Assembly (NCBI GenBank): GCA_002786355.1
Contig: PGCO01000004.1
Location: 219,297-283,296 of the forward strand
Origin: Sediminibacterium sp. FEMGT703S
Lineage (GTDB): Bacteria > Bacteroidota > Bacteroidia > Chitinophagales > Chitinophagaceae
Direction: 5' to 3'
DNA: 64,000 bases
The position numbers were made by a program, and so were the translations under genes. Every line of letters starts with the position of its first letter. Position 1 is the stretch's first letter. Below the pieces are notes generated by a model. That model worked only from the letters and a program-made list of their open reading frames with translations. It made no database searches and was not told the origin of the DNA. This document shows, in pieces, positions 40,067 to 49,165 of this stretch.

Positions 40067-42577
40067 ATGAAAAGATTGTTATTGCTAGCTATTTTTTTTG
40101 TTTTTCTATCAGCTAATTTAATGGCATCTGATAGTAGTTGGATTAGAATTAACCAATTGGGTTACTTGCCTAAAGGCAGTAAAGTAGCTGTATTTGGTAG
40201 TAAATTGAATAGTACAATTGCAAGTTTTCAATTAATAAATGCATCTACACATAAAGTTGTATTTAATGCACCAGCAGGAAAAAACTATGGTCATTATGGT
40301 CCATTCAAAAGTACTTATCGCTTGAATTTTACTGCCATGGTGCAGCCAGGAAGGTATTATTTAAAAGCAGGTTCAGCGGTTTCTCCTGTTTTTAGGATTG
40401 ATTCATCTGTATACGATGGTACAGCAGACTTTTGCCTTCAGTATATGCGTCAACAAAGAAGCGGCTTTAATCCATTCCTAAATGATAGTTGTCATACGCA
40501 TGATGGTTATACCTTGTACGGAGCCAATGCGGGTATTAAAGACAGCACCGTGATTGACGCAACCGGAGGTTGGCATGATGCGAGTGATTATTTACAATAC
40601 AGCAGTACTTCTGCTAATGCTACATTTCATTTGCTTGCAGCGTATAAACATTTCCCCGATGTTTTTGCAGACCAGTATGAATGGAATGGATTAAAAGGAA
40701 AGAATAATCGTTCAGATATTTTAGATGAAGCCAAATGGGGATTGGATTGGTTGGTTAAAATGCATCCGCAAAAAGATTGGATGTTTAATCAATTGGCAGA
40801 TGATCGAGATCATCTGAGTATGCGGATACCTAAAGAGGATAATTATTATGGTAGAGGATTTGAACGACCTGTTTATTTCATCAATGGACTACCACAGCAA
40901 AGAGGAAAATTTTTAAACAATACAACCGGCACTAGCTCAACGGCGGCAAAATTTAGTGCAGCATTTACATTAGCTGCCGATGTTTTTAAAACAACTCCAT
41001 TTGCAAAGTTGTATGAAGAAAAAGCTTTTACTGCTCATCAATTTTCTTTAATTAAACCAGGAGTAACACAAACCGCTTCAGTTAGATCCCCCTATATTTA
41101 TGCGGAAGAAAATTGGGTAGATGATATGGAATTGTCTACTGCAATGTTGGCCAAAGTAAATAAGCTTCCTATAAATATTGCTTATGAATACGCTAAGCAA
41201 GAGCCTTTAACACCTTGGCTTGGAAAAGATACTGCCAGTCATTACCAATGGTATCCTTTTATTAATTTAGGACATTATGAATTGGCAAATCAACTAAAAG
41301 GATCACAACGCGATACCATTATTGGGTTTTATAAAAATGGCATTAATGCAGTTTGGCAAAAAGCGAAGCAAAATGCATTTTATAGAGGTGTGCCTTTTAT
41401 TTGGTGCAGTAATAATTTAACTACTTCATTCGCGATTCAATGTAAATGGTATAAAGATTTGTCAGGTGATAAACAGTATGAACAATTAGAACAGGCGAAT
41501 ATTGATTGGCTGTTCGGTTGCAATCCTTGGGGAACGAGTATGGTATATGGTTTGCCTGCTTTGGGGGATACGCCTGTAGATCCTCATTCAGGATTTACCC
41601 ATTTAAAAAATTATCCAATCAATGGTGGTTTGGTAGACGGGCCAGTGTATACAAGCATATATAAAAATCTAATTGGTATTCAATTGAATGAACCTGATGA
41701 ATATGCCGAATTTCAAAGTGATTTAGCAGTATATCACGACGACTATGGCGATTATAGCACCAATGAACCCACTATGGATGGCACTGCCAGCTTAATTTAT
41801 TTATTGGCAGCACAAGAAAATGGCGCAAACAATATTGCAAAGCCCAAGGCAAACAAAAATGTCTCGAGTTCAATTCCAATAAAGCAAATGGGGGCAATTA
41901 TAAAATCTATAAACCCTTCACAACCTTCGGTATCATTGGTTTTTACAGGAGATGAGTATGGGGAGGGTTTACAAACAATTCAACGAATATTGACCAAAGA
42001 ACAAGTAAAAGCGGGGTTCTTTTTTACAGGAAGATTTTACGCAAATAAAACTTTCTCGAAAGCAATTAAAGCGTTACAAAATGATCAACATTATTTAGGG
42101 GCACATAGCAATGATCACCTATTGTATAACGATTGGACCAACAGAAATAAATTATTAGTGAGTTACGATTCCTTTAGTACCGATTTAAACAAAAATTTTT
42201 CTGTCATGGAAAATTTAGGAATCAATACAGAAAAGCGAAAGTTGTTTATACCACCATTTGAATGGTGGAACGATAGTGTGGCTAGTTGGTGCAATTGGAA
42301 GGGGCTAGAGCTCTTTAGTTTTACTCCTGGTACTTACACCAATGCAGACTATACTTGGCCAGAAATGGGTAGCAGTTATAAAAGCAATGCCTCACTAATG
42401 AATCAATTGAGCACCTTAACTAATACTCCTTATAAGCTAAACGGTAATATTTTATTGCTACACGTTGGAACCGACCCTAGAAGAAAAGAAAAATTATACG
42501 ATGAACTAACTGCAATAATTAGATTGTTGCGGAGTAAAGGATATGTGATTAAGAGAATTGATGAACTAATTCATTAA
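40067..42577 (+). CDS. GH9 cellulase fused to a NodB-type polysaccharide deacetylase
   Basis: 836 residues, secreted (signal peptide about 1-20, ending NLMAS). About residues 22-105 are the Ig-like CelD_N domain (WIRINQLGYLPKGSKVAVF). Residues 110-590 form the GH9 (alpha/alpha)6 barrel: the Asp pair in GGWHDASDYLQY near residue 170, GFTHLKNYP, and the acid Glu in DYSTNEPTMDG near residue 566. Residues 620-830 form a NodB-like domain with VFTGDEYGEG, HSNDH (HxxxH) near residue 679, FIPPFEWW and LLHVGTD. GH9 acts on beta-1,4-glucans; deacetylases act on acetylated glycans. Both catalytic sets look intact. Confidence 0.88.
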   Translation: MKRLLLLAIFFVFLSANLMASDSSWIRINQLGYLPKGSKVAVFGSKLNSTIASFQLINASTHKVVFNAPAGKNYGHYGPFKSTYRLNFTAMVQPGRYYLKAGSAVSPVFRIDSSVYDGTADFCLQYMRQQRSGFNPFLNDSCHTHDGYTLYGANAGIKDSTVIDATGGWHDASDYLQYSSTSANATFHLLAAYKHFPDVFADQYEWNGLKGKNNRSDILDEAKWGLDWLVKMHPQKDWMFNQLADDRDHLSMRIPKEDNYYGRGFERPVYFINGLPQQRGKFLNNTTGTSSTAAKFSAAFTLAADVFKTTPFAKLYEEKAFTAHQFSLIKPGVTQTASVRSPYIYAEENWVDDMELSTAMLAKVNKLPINIAYEYAKQEPLTPWLGKDTASHYQWYPFINLGHYELANQLKGSQRDTIIGFYKNGINAVWQKAKQNAFYRGVPFIWCSNNLTTSFAIQCKWYKDLSGDKQYEQLEQANIDWLFGCNPWGTSMVYGLPALGDTPVDPHSGFTHLKNYPINGGLVDGPVYTSIYKNLIGIQLNEPDEYAEFQSDLAVYHDDYGDYSTNEPTMDGTASLIYLLAAQENGANNIAKPKANKNVSSSIPIKQMGAIIKSINPSQPSVSLVFTGDEYGEGLQTIQRILTKEQVKAGFFFTGRFYANKTFSKAIKALQNDQHYLGAHSNDHLLYNDWTNRNKLLVSYDSFSTDLNKNFSVMENLGINTEKRKLFIPPFEWWNDSVASWCNWKGLELFSFTPGTYTNADYTWPEMGSSYKSNASLMNQLSTLTNTPYKLNGNILLLHVGTDPRRKEKLYDELTAIIRLLRSKGYVIKRIDELIH

Positions 42578-42579
42578 GA

Positions 42580-42864
42580 CTACCATTTTTCTTCATCGGA
42601 TGCTGAAGGATCTTGCTTGTACTTTTTTCTAGAAGCTTTCTTTTCTTCCAATCTTTCTAAAATGGCATCTGCAATAACTGTTGCAGCAAAATTGGTGTTA
42701 TTCTTATTGAGTAGTGTTTTAATTTTCGCTTCGCTTACATCAATTCGGTAGAGTATAAATACCAGTTTTTCAAAATCATTGATGATTAGCCAATTGATTG
42801 CATCAACTAATTCTGATTTATTTAGCTGCTCAATTTGTGCAATATCTAAAATAGGTACGGCCAT
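42580..42864 (-). CDS. Conserved-looking hypothetical protein
   Basis: 94 residues, no signal peptide, predicted all-helical. Residues 1-70 are hydrophobic/acidic helices (IAQIEQLNKSELVDAINWLI), and the C-terminal 25 residues are a charged tail rich in Lys and Glu. Function unknown. It is last in the long leftward run, 8 bases after the TIGR02757 gene, and stops 2 bases from the end of the GH9 gene. Confidence 0.6.
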   Translation of the reverse strand: MAVPILDIAQIEQLNKSELVDAINWLIINDFEKLVFILYRIDVSEAKIKTLLNKNNTNFAATVIADAILERLEEKKASRKKYKQDPSASDEEKW

Positions 42865-42872
42865 ACTTAAAA

Positions 42873-43646
42873 TTAGTATTTCTCTATCACACCCAAACCA
42901 AAGAGGGCAAAATCATATTTAGCGGGATCTTTTGGGTCTAGCTTTTTTAAATAGTCGGTAAGCTCTTCTGCTGCTAACCAATCAGTTTGTTTTCGATCTA
43001 ATAGGTTGAATCTTTTAGCTACCCTAGCTACGTGAACATCTATCGGGCAGATTAATTGATTGGGTTGGATATTTTTCCAGATACCAAAATCTACGCCCGC
43101 TTTATCTTTTCTAACCATCCAACGTAAAAACATATTGAGTCTTTTACAACTAGATCCCTTTTCAGGAGTAGAAATATGTTTCTTGGTTCTTAATGGAGCG
43201 TCTTCTAAAGAAAAAAAGTAAAGATGAAAAAAACTAAGTGCTTCTTTTATACTTTCAGGACTTTTGTTGGCAGGCATAAAAGCATTTTCTAATGAATCAT
43301 ATTGCTGATAATGTTGTTTGAAAAATTCAATGCAATACAATAAATCGGTTGTGTTAAAAGTTCTATGCTTAAAGCCTTCTAGTTTTTTTAATTCAGTTAC
43401 ACTGGCATTTAAACAAAATAAGTGCGGTTGCATTTGCATTAAATGCATTAACTCTTTCGACTTGTTGATAATGGTTGTTCTATTTCCCCAAGCAAAAATC
43501 GCCGCAAAAAATCCGGCAATTTCAATGTCTTGTTTTATTGTGAAAAGATGTGGAATACAAACTGGGTCAGACGAAATAAAAGATGGTTGATTATACTCTT
43601 TTACTTTCTTGTTAAAAAAGTCTTGCAGTTTTTCTTTGGCTTCCAT
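42873..43646 (-). CDS. TIGR02757 family protein (HhH-GPD-like)
   Basis: 257 residues. It has the TIGR02757/DUF2400 pattern: DPVCIPHLFTIKQDIEIAGFFAAIFAWGNR near the N-terminus, the helical middle, KRLNMFLRWMVRKDKAGVDFGIW near residue 170, and LICPIDVHVARVAKRF with an invariant Asp near residue 205. The fold resembles helix-hairpin-helix DNA glycosylases, but the activity is unproven. It starts 1 base downstream of the serine hydrolase gene. Confidence 0.87.
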   Translation of the reverse strand: MEAKEKLQDFFNKKVKEYNQPSFISSDPVCIPHLFTIKQDIEIAGFFAAIFAWGNRTTIINKSKELMHLMQMQPHLFCLNASVTELKKLEGFKHRTFNTTDLLYCIEFFKQHYQQYDSLENAFMPANKSPESIKEALSFFHLYFFSLEDAPLRTKKHISTPEKGSSCKRLNMFLRWMVRKDKAGVDFGIWKNIQPNQLICPIDVHVARVAKRFNLLDRKQTDWLAAEELTDYLKKLDPKDPAKYDFALFGLGVIEKY

Positions 43647-44708
43647 TTATTCATTTAAGAGATTGGTCATGATTTCTATGCCTAATCTGTCTGCAATATC
43701 ATTTTTATTGAAAGCATTAATAACTACAATAATGCTATTTTGAGTGGTTGGATTAAAAGCAGCAAAAGTAGAGAAACCATAAGTGCCCCCGTTATGCCAA
43801 TACAGTAAAGATTTTCCATTTTTTTCAATAATATGCCATGCTTTGGAAATAGCTACCTGCTTGTTCAATTGAGTTGTTTTTTGTAGCACAGATTTAACTA
43901 CAGGTATAGACTGATTAGACGAAATAAAATCTAAGTATTTCAAAAGATCGGTTGCATCCGATTTTATACCTCCTGCACCCACTAATACATTCATGTTCCA
44001 GTAGGTTGCAACCTCATTGCCAAAATAACCAGTGGCTTTGGGCATTTTTTTTGCAGACTGAATACCTGTATGCTTTAATTGAAAAGGTTTATTAATGTAT
44101 TCGGATAATAACTGTTCATAACTTTTGCCGCTTATATTTTCAGCAATGACACCTGCAAGTCCTGCGCCCAAATTGGAGTATGCTACTCTTCCAAATGTTT
44201 GGGGGTCAGCTTTACTTAAGTAATAATACAATTGTTCTTTATCATAATTAGCATAGGGCTGTAAACGATCTTGTGGTATGCCAATATTCTCAGGTAGTCT
44301 TGGTAATCCAGATGTATGATTCAATAAATGTAGTATTTGAATATTGGTGATTGCTTTATTTTTTATAAGACTATCTGGTAGAAATTGAGTGATTAAAATC
44401 GTATCAGCTATATTGTTTTCTTGCAATACAGATTCTAAAATAAAAGCAGTAAAAGTTTTGCTAATGCTACCAATTTCAAATTGTGTTTCTGGGGTAAAAG
44501 CAAGGTTCAATTTTTTATCGGCAAACCCAACTGTATAAAATTGATGTTTACCTTTTACTGAACTGCCAACTAAAATACCTGGCACTGTGTTTAGTTTAAA
44601 TAAACTATCCAGTTTTGCTTGAATTGGATGCACAAGATTTACTTGCGCCATACTAATTGTATAAACAAATAATATTGCACAAGTAAGTATCCAGGATTTT
44701 TTATTCAT
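43647..44708 (-). CDS. Class C beta-lactamase-fold serine hydrolase
   Basis: 353 residues with a signal peptide (about 1-21, ending ISMAQ). The SxxK motif is S81-ISK in FEIGSISKTFTAF, the YxN triad is YSNLGAG near residue 178, and the HxG-type motif is YWHNGGTYGFS near residue 300. The fold covers beta-lactamases, D-Ala-D-Ala peptidases and esterases; with no resistance genes around, a peptidase or esterase role is more likely. Its start overlaps the last base of the PLP-enzyme gene. Confidence 0.85.
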   Translation of the reverse strand: MNKKSWILTCAILFVYTISMAQVNLVHPIQAKLDSLFKLNTVPGILVGSSVKGKHQFYTVGFADKKLNLAFTPETQFEIGSISKTFTAFILESVLQENNIADTILITQFLPDSLIKNKAITNIQILHLLNHTSGLPRLPENIGIPQDRLQPYANYDKEQLYYYLSKADPQTFGRVAYSNLGAGLAGVIAENISGKSYEQLLSEYINKPFQLKHTGIQSAKKMPKATGYFGNEVATYWNMNVLVGAGGIKSDATDLLKYLDFISSNQSIPVVKSVLQKTTQLNKQVAISKAWHIIEKNGKSLLYWHNGGTYGFSTFAAFNPTTQNSIIVVINAFNKNDIADRLGIEIMTNLLNE

Positions 44709-45847
44709 TAGGCCAAAGCATTTTCTAGATCAGCAATTAAATCGTCTGCGTCTTCAACACCAATACTTAATCTAATTAGCGTATCACTTAAGCCATTGGC
44801 TATTCGTTTCTCTCTAGGGATAGAAGCATGCGTCATAGAAGCTGGATGATTAATCAAACTTTCTACACCACCTAAACTTTCAGCTAAAGAGAATAATTTG
44901 GTAGATGACAATACTTTTTTAGCAGCATCCATGCTATCATCTTTTAACTCAAAAGAAAGCATGCCACCAAAATCACGCATTTGTTTTCTAGCGATTGCAT
45001 AATTGGGATGGTCTTCAAATCCACACCAGTATACTTTACCTACTTTTGGATGTTTCCTTAACCAATGGGCTATTGCTCTTCCGTTTTCGCAATGTCTTTG
45101 CATTCTTAAGTGCAAAGTTTTAATCCCTCTTAAAACTAAGAAGCAATCCATTGGCCCTGGAACAGCACCACAACTTTTTTGAATAAAATAAAGCTGCTCT
45201 CTCAGTTCTGCACTATTCATCATTAAAGCACCTTGAATAACATCACTATGCCCACCTAAATATTTAGTAGCGGAGTGCATTACAATATCTGCACCTAGGT
45301 CTAGTGGATTTTGTAAATAAGGTGATGCAAAGGTGTTATCAACACAAAGCAGTACACTATTGGCTTTAGCAATAGCTGAAACAGCTTCAATATCTGTAAT
45401 GTTCATCAATGGATTTGTAGGAGTTTCAATCCAAATCAATTTTGTTTTAGCAGAAACAGCAGCTTTAATATTGGCTACATTGGTAGTGTCTACATAGGTA
45501 AAAATGATGCCAAATTTTTCAAATACCTTAGAAAAAAGTCGGTAAGTCCCACCATACATATCATTGGCTGCAATTACTTCGTCTCCAGGGCTTAGTAGTT
45601 TAATGACTGCATCAGTAGCAGCAACACCACTTCCAAATGCTAATCCAAATTGTCCATTTTCAATTTGTGCATATGCTTCTTCCAGGGCTTTTCTAGTAGG
45701 ATTTTGGCTTCTAGCATATTCAAACCCCTTGTTTACGCCAGGTGCTTCCTGAACATAAGTAGATGTCTGATAAATAGGAGTCATGATTGCTCCCGTAGAT
45801 GGATCTGGTTCAGCTCCAGCATGAATGTATTTGGTTGCGGTTTTCAT
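44708..45847 (-). CDS. Cystathionine gamma-synthase/gamma-lyase family enzyme
   Basis: 379 residues of the Cys/Met-metabolism PLP family. TSTYVQEAPG and RSQNPTRKALEEAYAQIENG at the N-terminus, DNTFASPYLQNPLDLGADIV, and the PLP lysine in HSATKYLGGHSDV near residue 196 are clear, and the C-terminus has SLAESLGGVESLINHPASMTHAS. The family covers gamma-synthase, gamma-lyase and O-acetylhomoserine sulfhydrylase; sequence alone does not decide. No SAM-riboswitch leader is possible here, because only 6 bases separate it from the upstream gene. Confidence 0.92.
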   Translation of the reverse strand: MKTATKYIHAGAEPDPSTGAIMTPIYQTSTYVQEAPGVNKGFEYARSQNPTRKALEEAYAQIENGQFGLAFGSGVAATDAVIKLLSPGDEVIAANDMYGGTYRLFSKVFEKFGIIFTYVDTTNVANIKAAVSAKTKLIWIETPTNPLMNITDIEAVSAIAKANSVLLCVDNTFASPYLQNPLDLGADIVMHSATKYLGGHSDVIQGALMMNSAELREQLYFIQKSCGAVPGPMDCFLVLRGIKTLHLRMQRHCENGRAIAHWLRKHPKVGKVYWCGFEDHPNYAIARKQMRDFGGMLSFELKDDSMDAAKKVLSSTKLFSLAESLGGVESLINHPASMTHASIPREKRIANGLSDTLIRLSIGVEDADDLIADLENALA

Positions 45848-45853
45848 AGTATA

Positions 45854-46429
45854 TTATTTTTTAGTAGTTACAAGAGTCATCGGTAATTCTGCACGTTGGT
45901 TGTCCCAAAGCATTACCAAATTGGCTTTTCCAGCGTTTTCTTTAAAATAGATTGTAAAAGTTTCAACAATTTCATCAGTGGTTTCTGGTTTGATATCTGC
46001 CCTTACAACGTCTTTTTTTGTGTCATAAGTAAAACTTCCCCAACAAAAATTATCCTTGCTTAGGATAATTGTCCATCTGTTTTCGGATGGCACACAAAAT
46101 AATGTATAACGACCTTTGGGAATTACCTTATTCGAGATTTTCACTGGACTAAATATTTCTAATTCGGTAGCTTCATTAGCACCGAGGCGCCATAGTTCGT
46201 TGTACTTTATTATTCCACCAAAAATTATTCTGCCATTTTTAACAGGCCTTCCATAAATTACTCTTGCTATAGGTTGATCCTTGGCTTTTCCACTCATTTT
46301 TAATAAGGGGTAGTTATCGGGCCAATAACTCATGTCCATGGGTGATTTATCTAATTCGGTGGGCTTTTGTTGAGCAATAGCAACTAAGCTGATGCAAGCA
46401 AATGCTAAAAAAAATCCTAATTTTTTCAT
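45854..46429 (-). CDS. DUF2911 domain protein, secreted
   Basis: 191 residues from the ATG at 46429, with a signal peptide (about 1-20, ending LVAIAQQ). The DUF2911 core is visible: DMSYWPDNYP, ARVIYGRPVKNGRIIFGG, LWRLGANEATELEIF and IPKGRYTLFCVPSENRWTII. The function is unknown. It lies 6 bases upstream of the PLP-enzyme gene and 27 bases after the ACP phosphodiesterase-like gene. Confidence 0.82.
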   Translation of the reverse strand: MKKLGFFLAFACISLVAIAQQKPTELDKSPMDMSYWPDNYPLLKMSGKAKDQPIARVIYGRPVKNGRIIFGGIIKYNELWRLGANEATELEIFSPVKISNKVIPKGRYTLFCVPSENRWTIILSKDNFCWGSFTYDTKKDVVRADIKPETTDEIVETFTIYFKENAGKANLVMLWDNQRAELPMTLVTTKK

Positions 46430-46456
46430 TTGAATCATTTTTACAAATATACCCCC

Positions 46457-47050
46457 CTATTGGTGTATCAATTCCTGAAATTGACCAAAGGCAAATTTTT
46501 TAACATCCGGTATAAAATCAGCGGATAACTGTTTAATGGGAGCATAATTTTTTAAGAAAACCTCAAATGCCTCGTCTGCATTATTTAAATAGGTGGCCCT
46601 TCTTTGCAATCCCTTGAAGCTATTTTGCATTCCCCATTCAAATCGATAATTGTATAGCCAGTTTTGTTCTTGCATATAGGGAAATACCCTAGCAAAGTAG
46701 GGGGGGAACCATTCTTGGTATTCCTTTAATTGCAGATAAGTATTGCTGCTAAATATTAACCATTCGGCTTCTGTTTTTTCGAGAGGATCTAGTGCTAGAA
46801 AATGGTCATACACAATATCTGCAAAAGCTGCTGCATAAAGTCTTACAGTGGGAGAGAATATTTGCTTAATAGCTTTAGTGGCTGCATGGTCATCTGTATA
46901 TTGATCTATAGCCCGGTGTAATTTTATTCCCTTTTGAATGGCTAAAGGGTATTCAAATTGTTTTTTACCTTTTACATAGTCACTAATCATATTGCCCGTT
47001 AAAATTGCGGCATCACCAAAAGAAAAATAAGCATGGGCTAAATAATTCAT
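46457..47050 (-). CDS. Acyl carrier protein phosphodiesterase-like protein
   Basis: 197 residues. It opens with the AcpH pattern MNYLAHAYFSFGDAAILTGNMISDYVKG, then QKGIKLHRAIDQYTDDH, in which the His/Asp set forms the HD-like metal site, and AFADIVYDHFLALDP. AcpH removes the phosphopantetheine from ACP; in Bacteroidota the real substrate is untested. It overlaps the upstream hydrolase gene by 4 bases (ATGA). Confidence 0.82.
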   Translation of the reverse strand: MNYLAHAYFSFGDAAILTGNMISDYVKGKKQFEYPLAIQKGIKLHRAIDQYTDDHAATKAIKQIFSPTVRLYAAAFADIVYDHFLALDPLEKTEAEWLIFSSNTYLQLKEYQEWFPPYFARVFPYMQEQNWLYNYRFEWGMQNSFKGLQRRATYLNNADEAFEVFLKNYAPIKQLSADFIPDVKKFAFGQFQELIHQ

Positions 47051-48489
47051 TTTTGCGAGTTGGTTTTATTAATCCAATTGCTAATTAACCAAAGTGCAGT
47101 TGGAGAAAAGCTTTCCTCAATATCACCATAGGGTTGTGTAGGACTTGTGCAGGTTTGAAACAAATGATTCAAATTGGGTAAGATCGTGGCTTCAAATTTT
47201 TTATTCTTCCCGTTTGTTAATGCTTGTTTAATTCCATTGATATTTTCTGTTGCAGTTACCTGAATATCTGCAGACCCATTCAATGCCAATACGGGTATTT
47301 TCAATTTAGAAAGATTTTCTACTGGATCATAGTTCATAAAAAATTGTAACCATGATAGTGCTGGTTTGAATTGGTTTACTAAACCTATATATGGGTCTAT
47401 TCCTTTAACTGTAAATAATTTTGATTCGTCTGCCATTGGATGAGCCTGTTGCCATTTAGTGTAGGTATTTTGCATGCCTGCTTTAATGGAATCTGCTTGG
47501 GTGCTATACCTAAAATGATTATTCATTTCATTAACCAATGCGGCTGCAACAGCATAATCATTGGCCGATAATTTTTCTTGTATAAAATTTCTTCGCATTT
47601 GATAATTCCATATATCATGACCTGGAATACCTGGCCCTGCTAATAAACAAATAAAAGCAATCTGTTTATTTTGCGCAGCTACCATTGGCGCAATAGCACC
47701 TCCTTCACTATGACCGATTAAACCAATTTGTTTGGGATTAATTTCTTTTCTTGTCAAAAGAAAATTCACAGCAGCTTCTACATCTTTTGCAAAATCTTTG
47801 CTAGTGAGTGATTGCGGATTAGGCCCTAAACTTGTTTTGCCAACCCCTCTATCGTCAACTCTTAAAACCCCAATACCTGCTTTTGTTAAATGATCGGCAA
47901 GAACCCAGTAAATTTTGTGGTCATATAAAGTTCCATCTCTATCTTGAGAACCACTTCCAGAGATTAGCACTACCGTTGGATAGTTCTTTTTGTTTTTAGG
48001 AAGCGTTAATGTTGCACCAAATTGAACAGATTGATCTGCATTGGTATAACTTAATTCTTCTGTGGTATATTCAAATGGTGGTTTAGGCGTTTGTGGTCTA
48101 ATGATTGGCTTTGGAGTAATGGCTTTAACTGTTTCAGTTGTTCTACTTAACACCAATGGGGCATTGAAATTCCCTTGTTCAAAAACACCATCAATCTGGT
48201 CTTTAGCATTCCATTTTCCTTTAAAGCCCCCACTGATGGCAGGGATAGTTATATAGATACTATCATTGATTACACGTGTGGAGCCTGTTGGAATACCCAA
48301 CGCATTTTGTGCGGGGCTATCAAATTTTGTAATCCATAGCTGATTGGTTTGTGTTATATGAAATACCAATGGCAATAGATTTCCACCCGCATTTATATTC
48401 CCTTTCCAAGATCCAACAATTGTTTGTGTGCTCCCTGTCAGCGTAGAGAATACAAGAATTAATAATGCTAGGAAATGTTTATGTTTCAT
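47047..48489 (-). CDS. Secreted alpha/beta hydrolase with N-terminal beta domain
   Basis: 480 residues with a signal peptide (about 1-21). Residues 25-115 form a beta-rich domain (GSWKGNINAGGNLLPLVFHI, GGFKGKWNAKDQIDGVF). Residues 145-475 are the hydrolase: VVLISGSGSQDRDGT, GVLRVDDRGVGKT, nucleophile GHSEGGAIAPM near residue 262, an Asp in LALNGSADIQV and His in LPNLNHLFQ. Similar proteins are called esterase or dipeptidyl-peptidase-like. It lies 2 bases after the SdpI-family gene. Confidence 0.85.
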   Translation of the reverse strand: MKHKHFLALLILVFSTLTGSTQTIVGSWKGNINAGGNLLPLVFHITQTNQLWITKFDSPAQNALGIPTGSTRVINDSIYITIPAISGGFKGKWNAKDQIDGVFEQGNFNAPLVLSRTTETVKAITPKPIIRPQTPKPPFEYTTEELSYTNADQSVQFGATLTLPKNKKNYPTVVLISGSGSQDRDGTLYDHKIYWVLADHLTKAGIGVLRVDDRGVGKTSLGPNPQSLTSKDFAKDVEAAVNFLLTRKEINPKQIGLIGHSEGGAIAPMVAAQNKQIAFICLLAGPGIPGHDIWNYQMRRNFIQEKLSANDYAVAAALVNEMNNHFRYSTQADSIKAGMQNTYTKWQQAHPMADESKLFTVKGIDPYIGLVNQFKPALSWLQFFMNYDPVENLSKLKIPVLALNGSADIQVTATENINGIKQALTNGKNKKFEATILPNLNHLFQTCTSPTQPYGDIEESFSPTALWLISNWINKTNSQK

Positions 48490-48491
48490 GA

Positions 48492-49148
48492 CTATATGGT
48501 TGATTTTTTAAATAATTGATAAGAAAAAATGATTGGATAAACCACCATCACCAATAATACAATCATTGAAAAAATAAAACCCTTTTCAATAGACATTAAT
48601 GGCGAACAGGCTGCTATTAGAATACCCCCAATCATCCATAATTTACTACTTAACTGATGCGTTTTTCTCCAGTTTTCTGGATCTTCTAAGGTCCAAGGTA
48701 AACGCATTCCTATGAAATAATTGGGTTTTATGCTGTGCATGAAATTACCTAAACCTGCAAATAATAATCCAATCAAGGGCATTAAAACCTGATTTGATTT
48801 CATGGTACCCGTTGTTGCAGATTGAATAATTACAAACAATATTGCAGATAAAAAAATAACAATCATATATGCAATCTTTTGTAGTAGCTCAGGTGATTGT
48901 GTATTTTTTTTCGGGTCTATTTTGTTGGCATTTTTCACAATCAAATACGTGAACAGTGAAACGCAGGACATAAAAATAGACACTACCCATAGTGTAGCTT
49001 TTTCACCTCTGCCATCTACCTCTCCCTTATAATTAAAATGGGTAGGGATTACAGCTGGTAAGGAATGATAAATGCTACTTAAATAAATAATGGGGAGCAT
49101 TATTAAAATGGCAACAACAAAAATTTCTCTTACTGAAGTTGATTTCAT
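48492..49148 (-). CDS. DUF1648/SdpI family membrane protein
   Basis: 218 residues with six hydrophobic segments. DUF1648 signature LPAVIPTHFNYKGEVDGRGEKATLW at about residues 30-54, and the SdpI signature FIGMRLPWTLEDPENWRKTH near residue 145. Bacillus SdpI gives immunity to the SdpC toxin and senses it; in other bacteria the role is unknown, and no SdpC-like toxin is visible here. It lies 17 bases downstream of the deacetylase gene. Confidence 0.85.
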   Translation of the reverse strand: MKSTSVREIFVVAILIMLPIIYLSSIYHSLPAVIPTHFNYKGEVDGRGEKATLWVVSIFMSCVSLFTYLIVKNANKIDPKKNTQSPELLQKIAYMIVIFLSAILFVIIQSATTGTMKSNQVLMPLIGLLFAGLGNFMHSIKPNYFIGMRLPWTLEDPENWRKTHQLSSKLWMIGGILIAACSPLMSIEKGFIFSMIVLLVMVVYPIIFSYQLFKKSTI

Positions 49149-49165
49149 AACCTTATTTTTTCGAT

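Noticed and set aside
44708..45847. SAM riboswitch ahead of the cystathionine synthase-like gene
   Set aside because: Only 6 bases separate it from the upstream coding region, so there is no room for the aptamer.
48492..49148. SdpI-family protein as toxin immunity partner of a linked toxin
   Set aside because: No small secreted toxin-like gene lies next to it; the neighbours are a hydrolase and a deacetylase.
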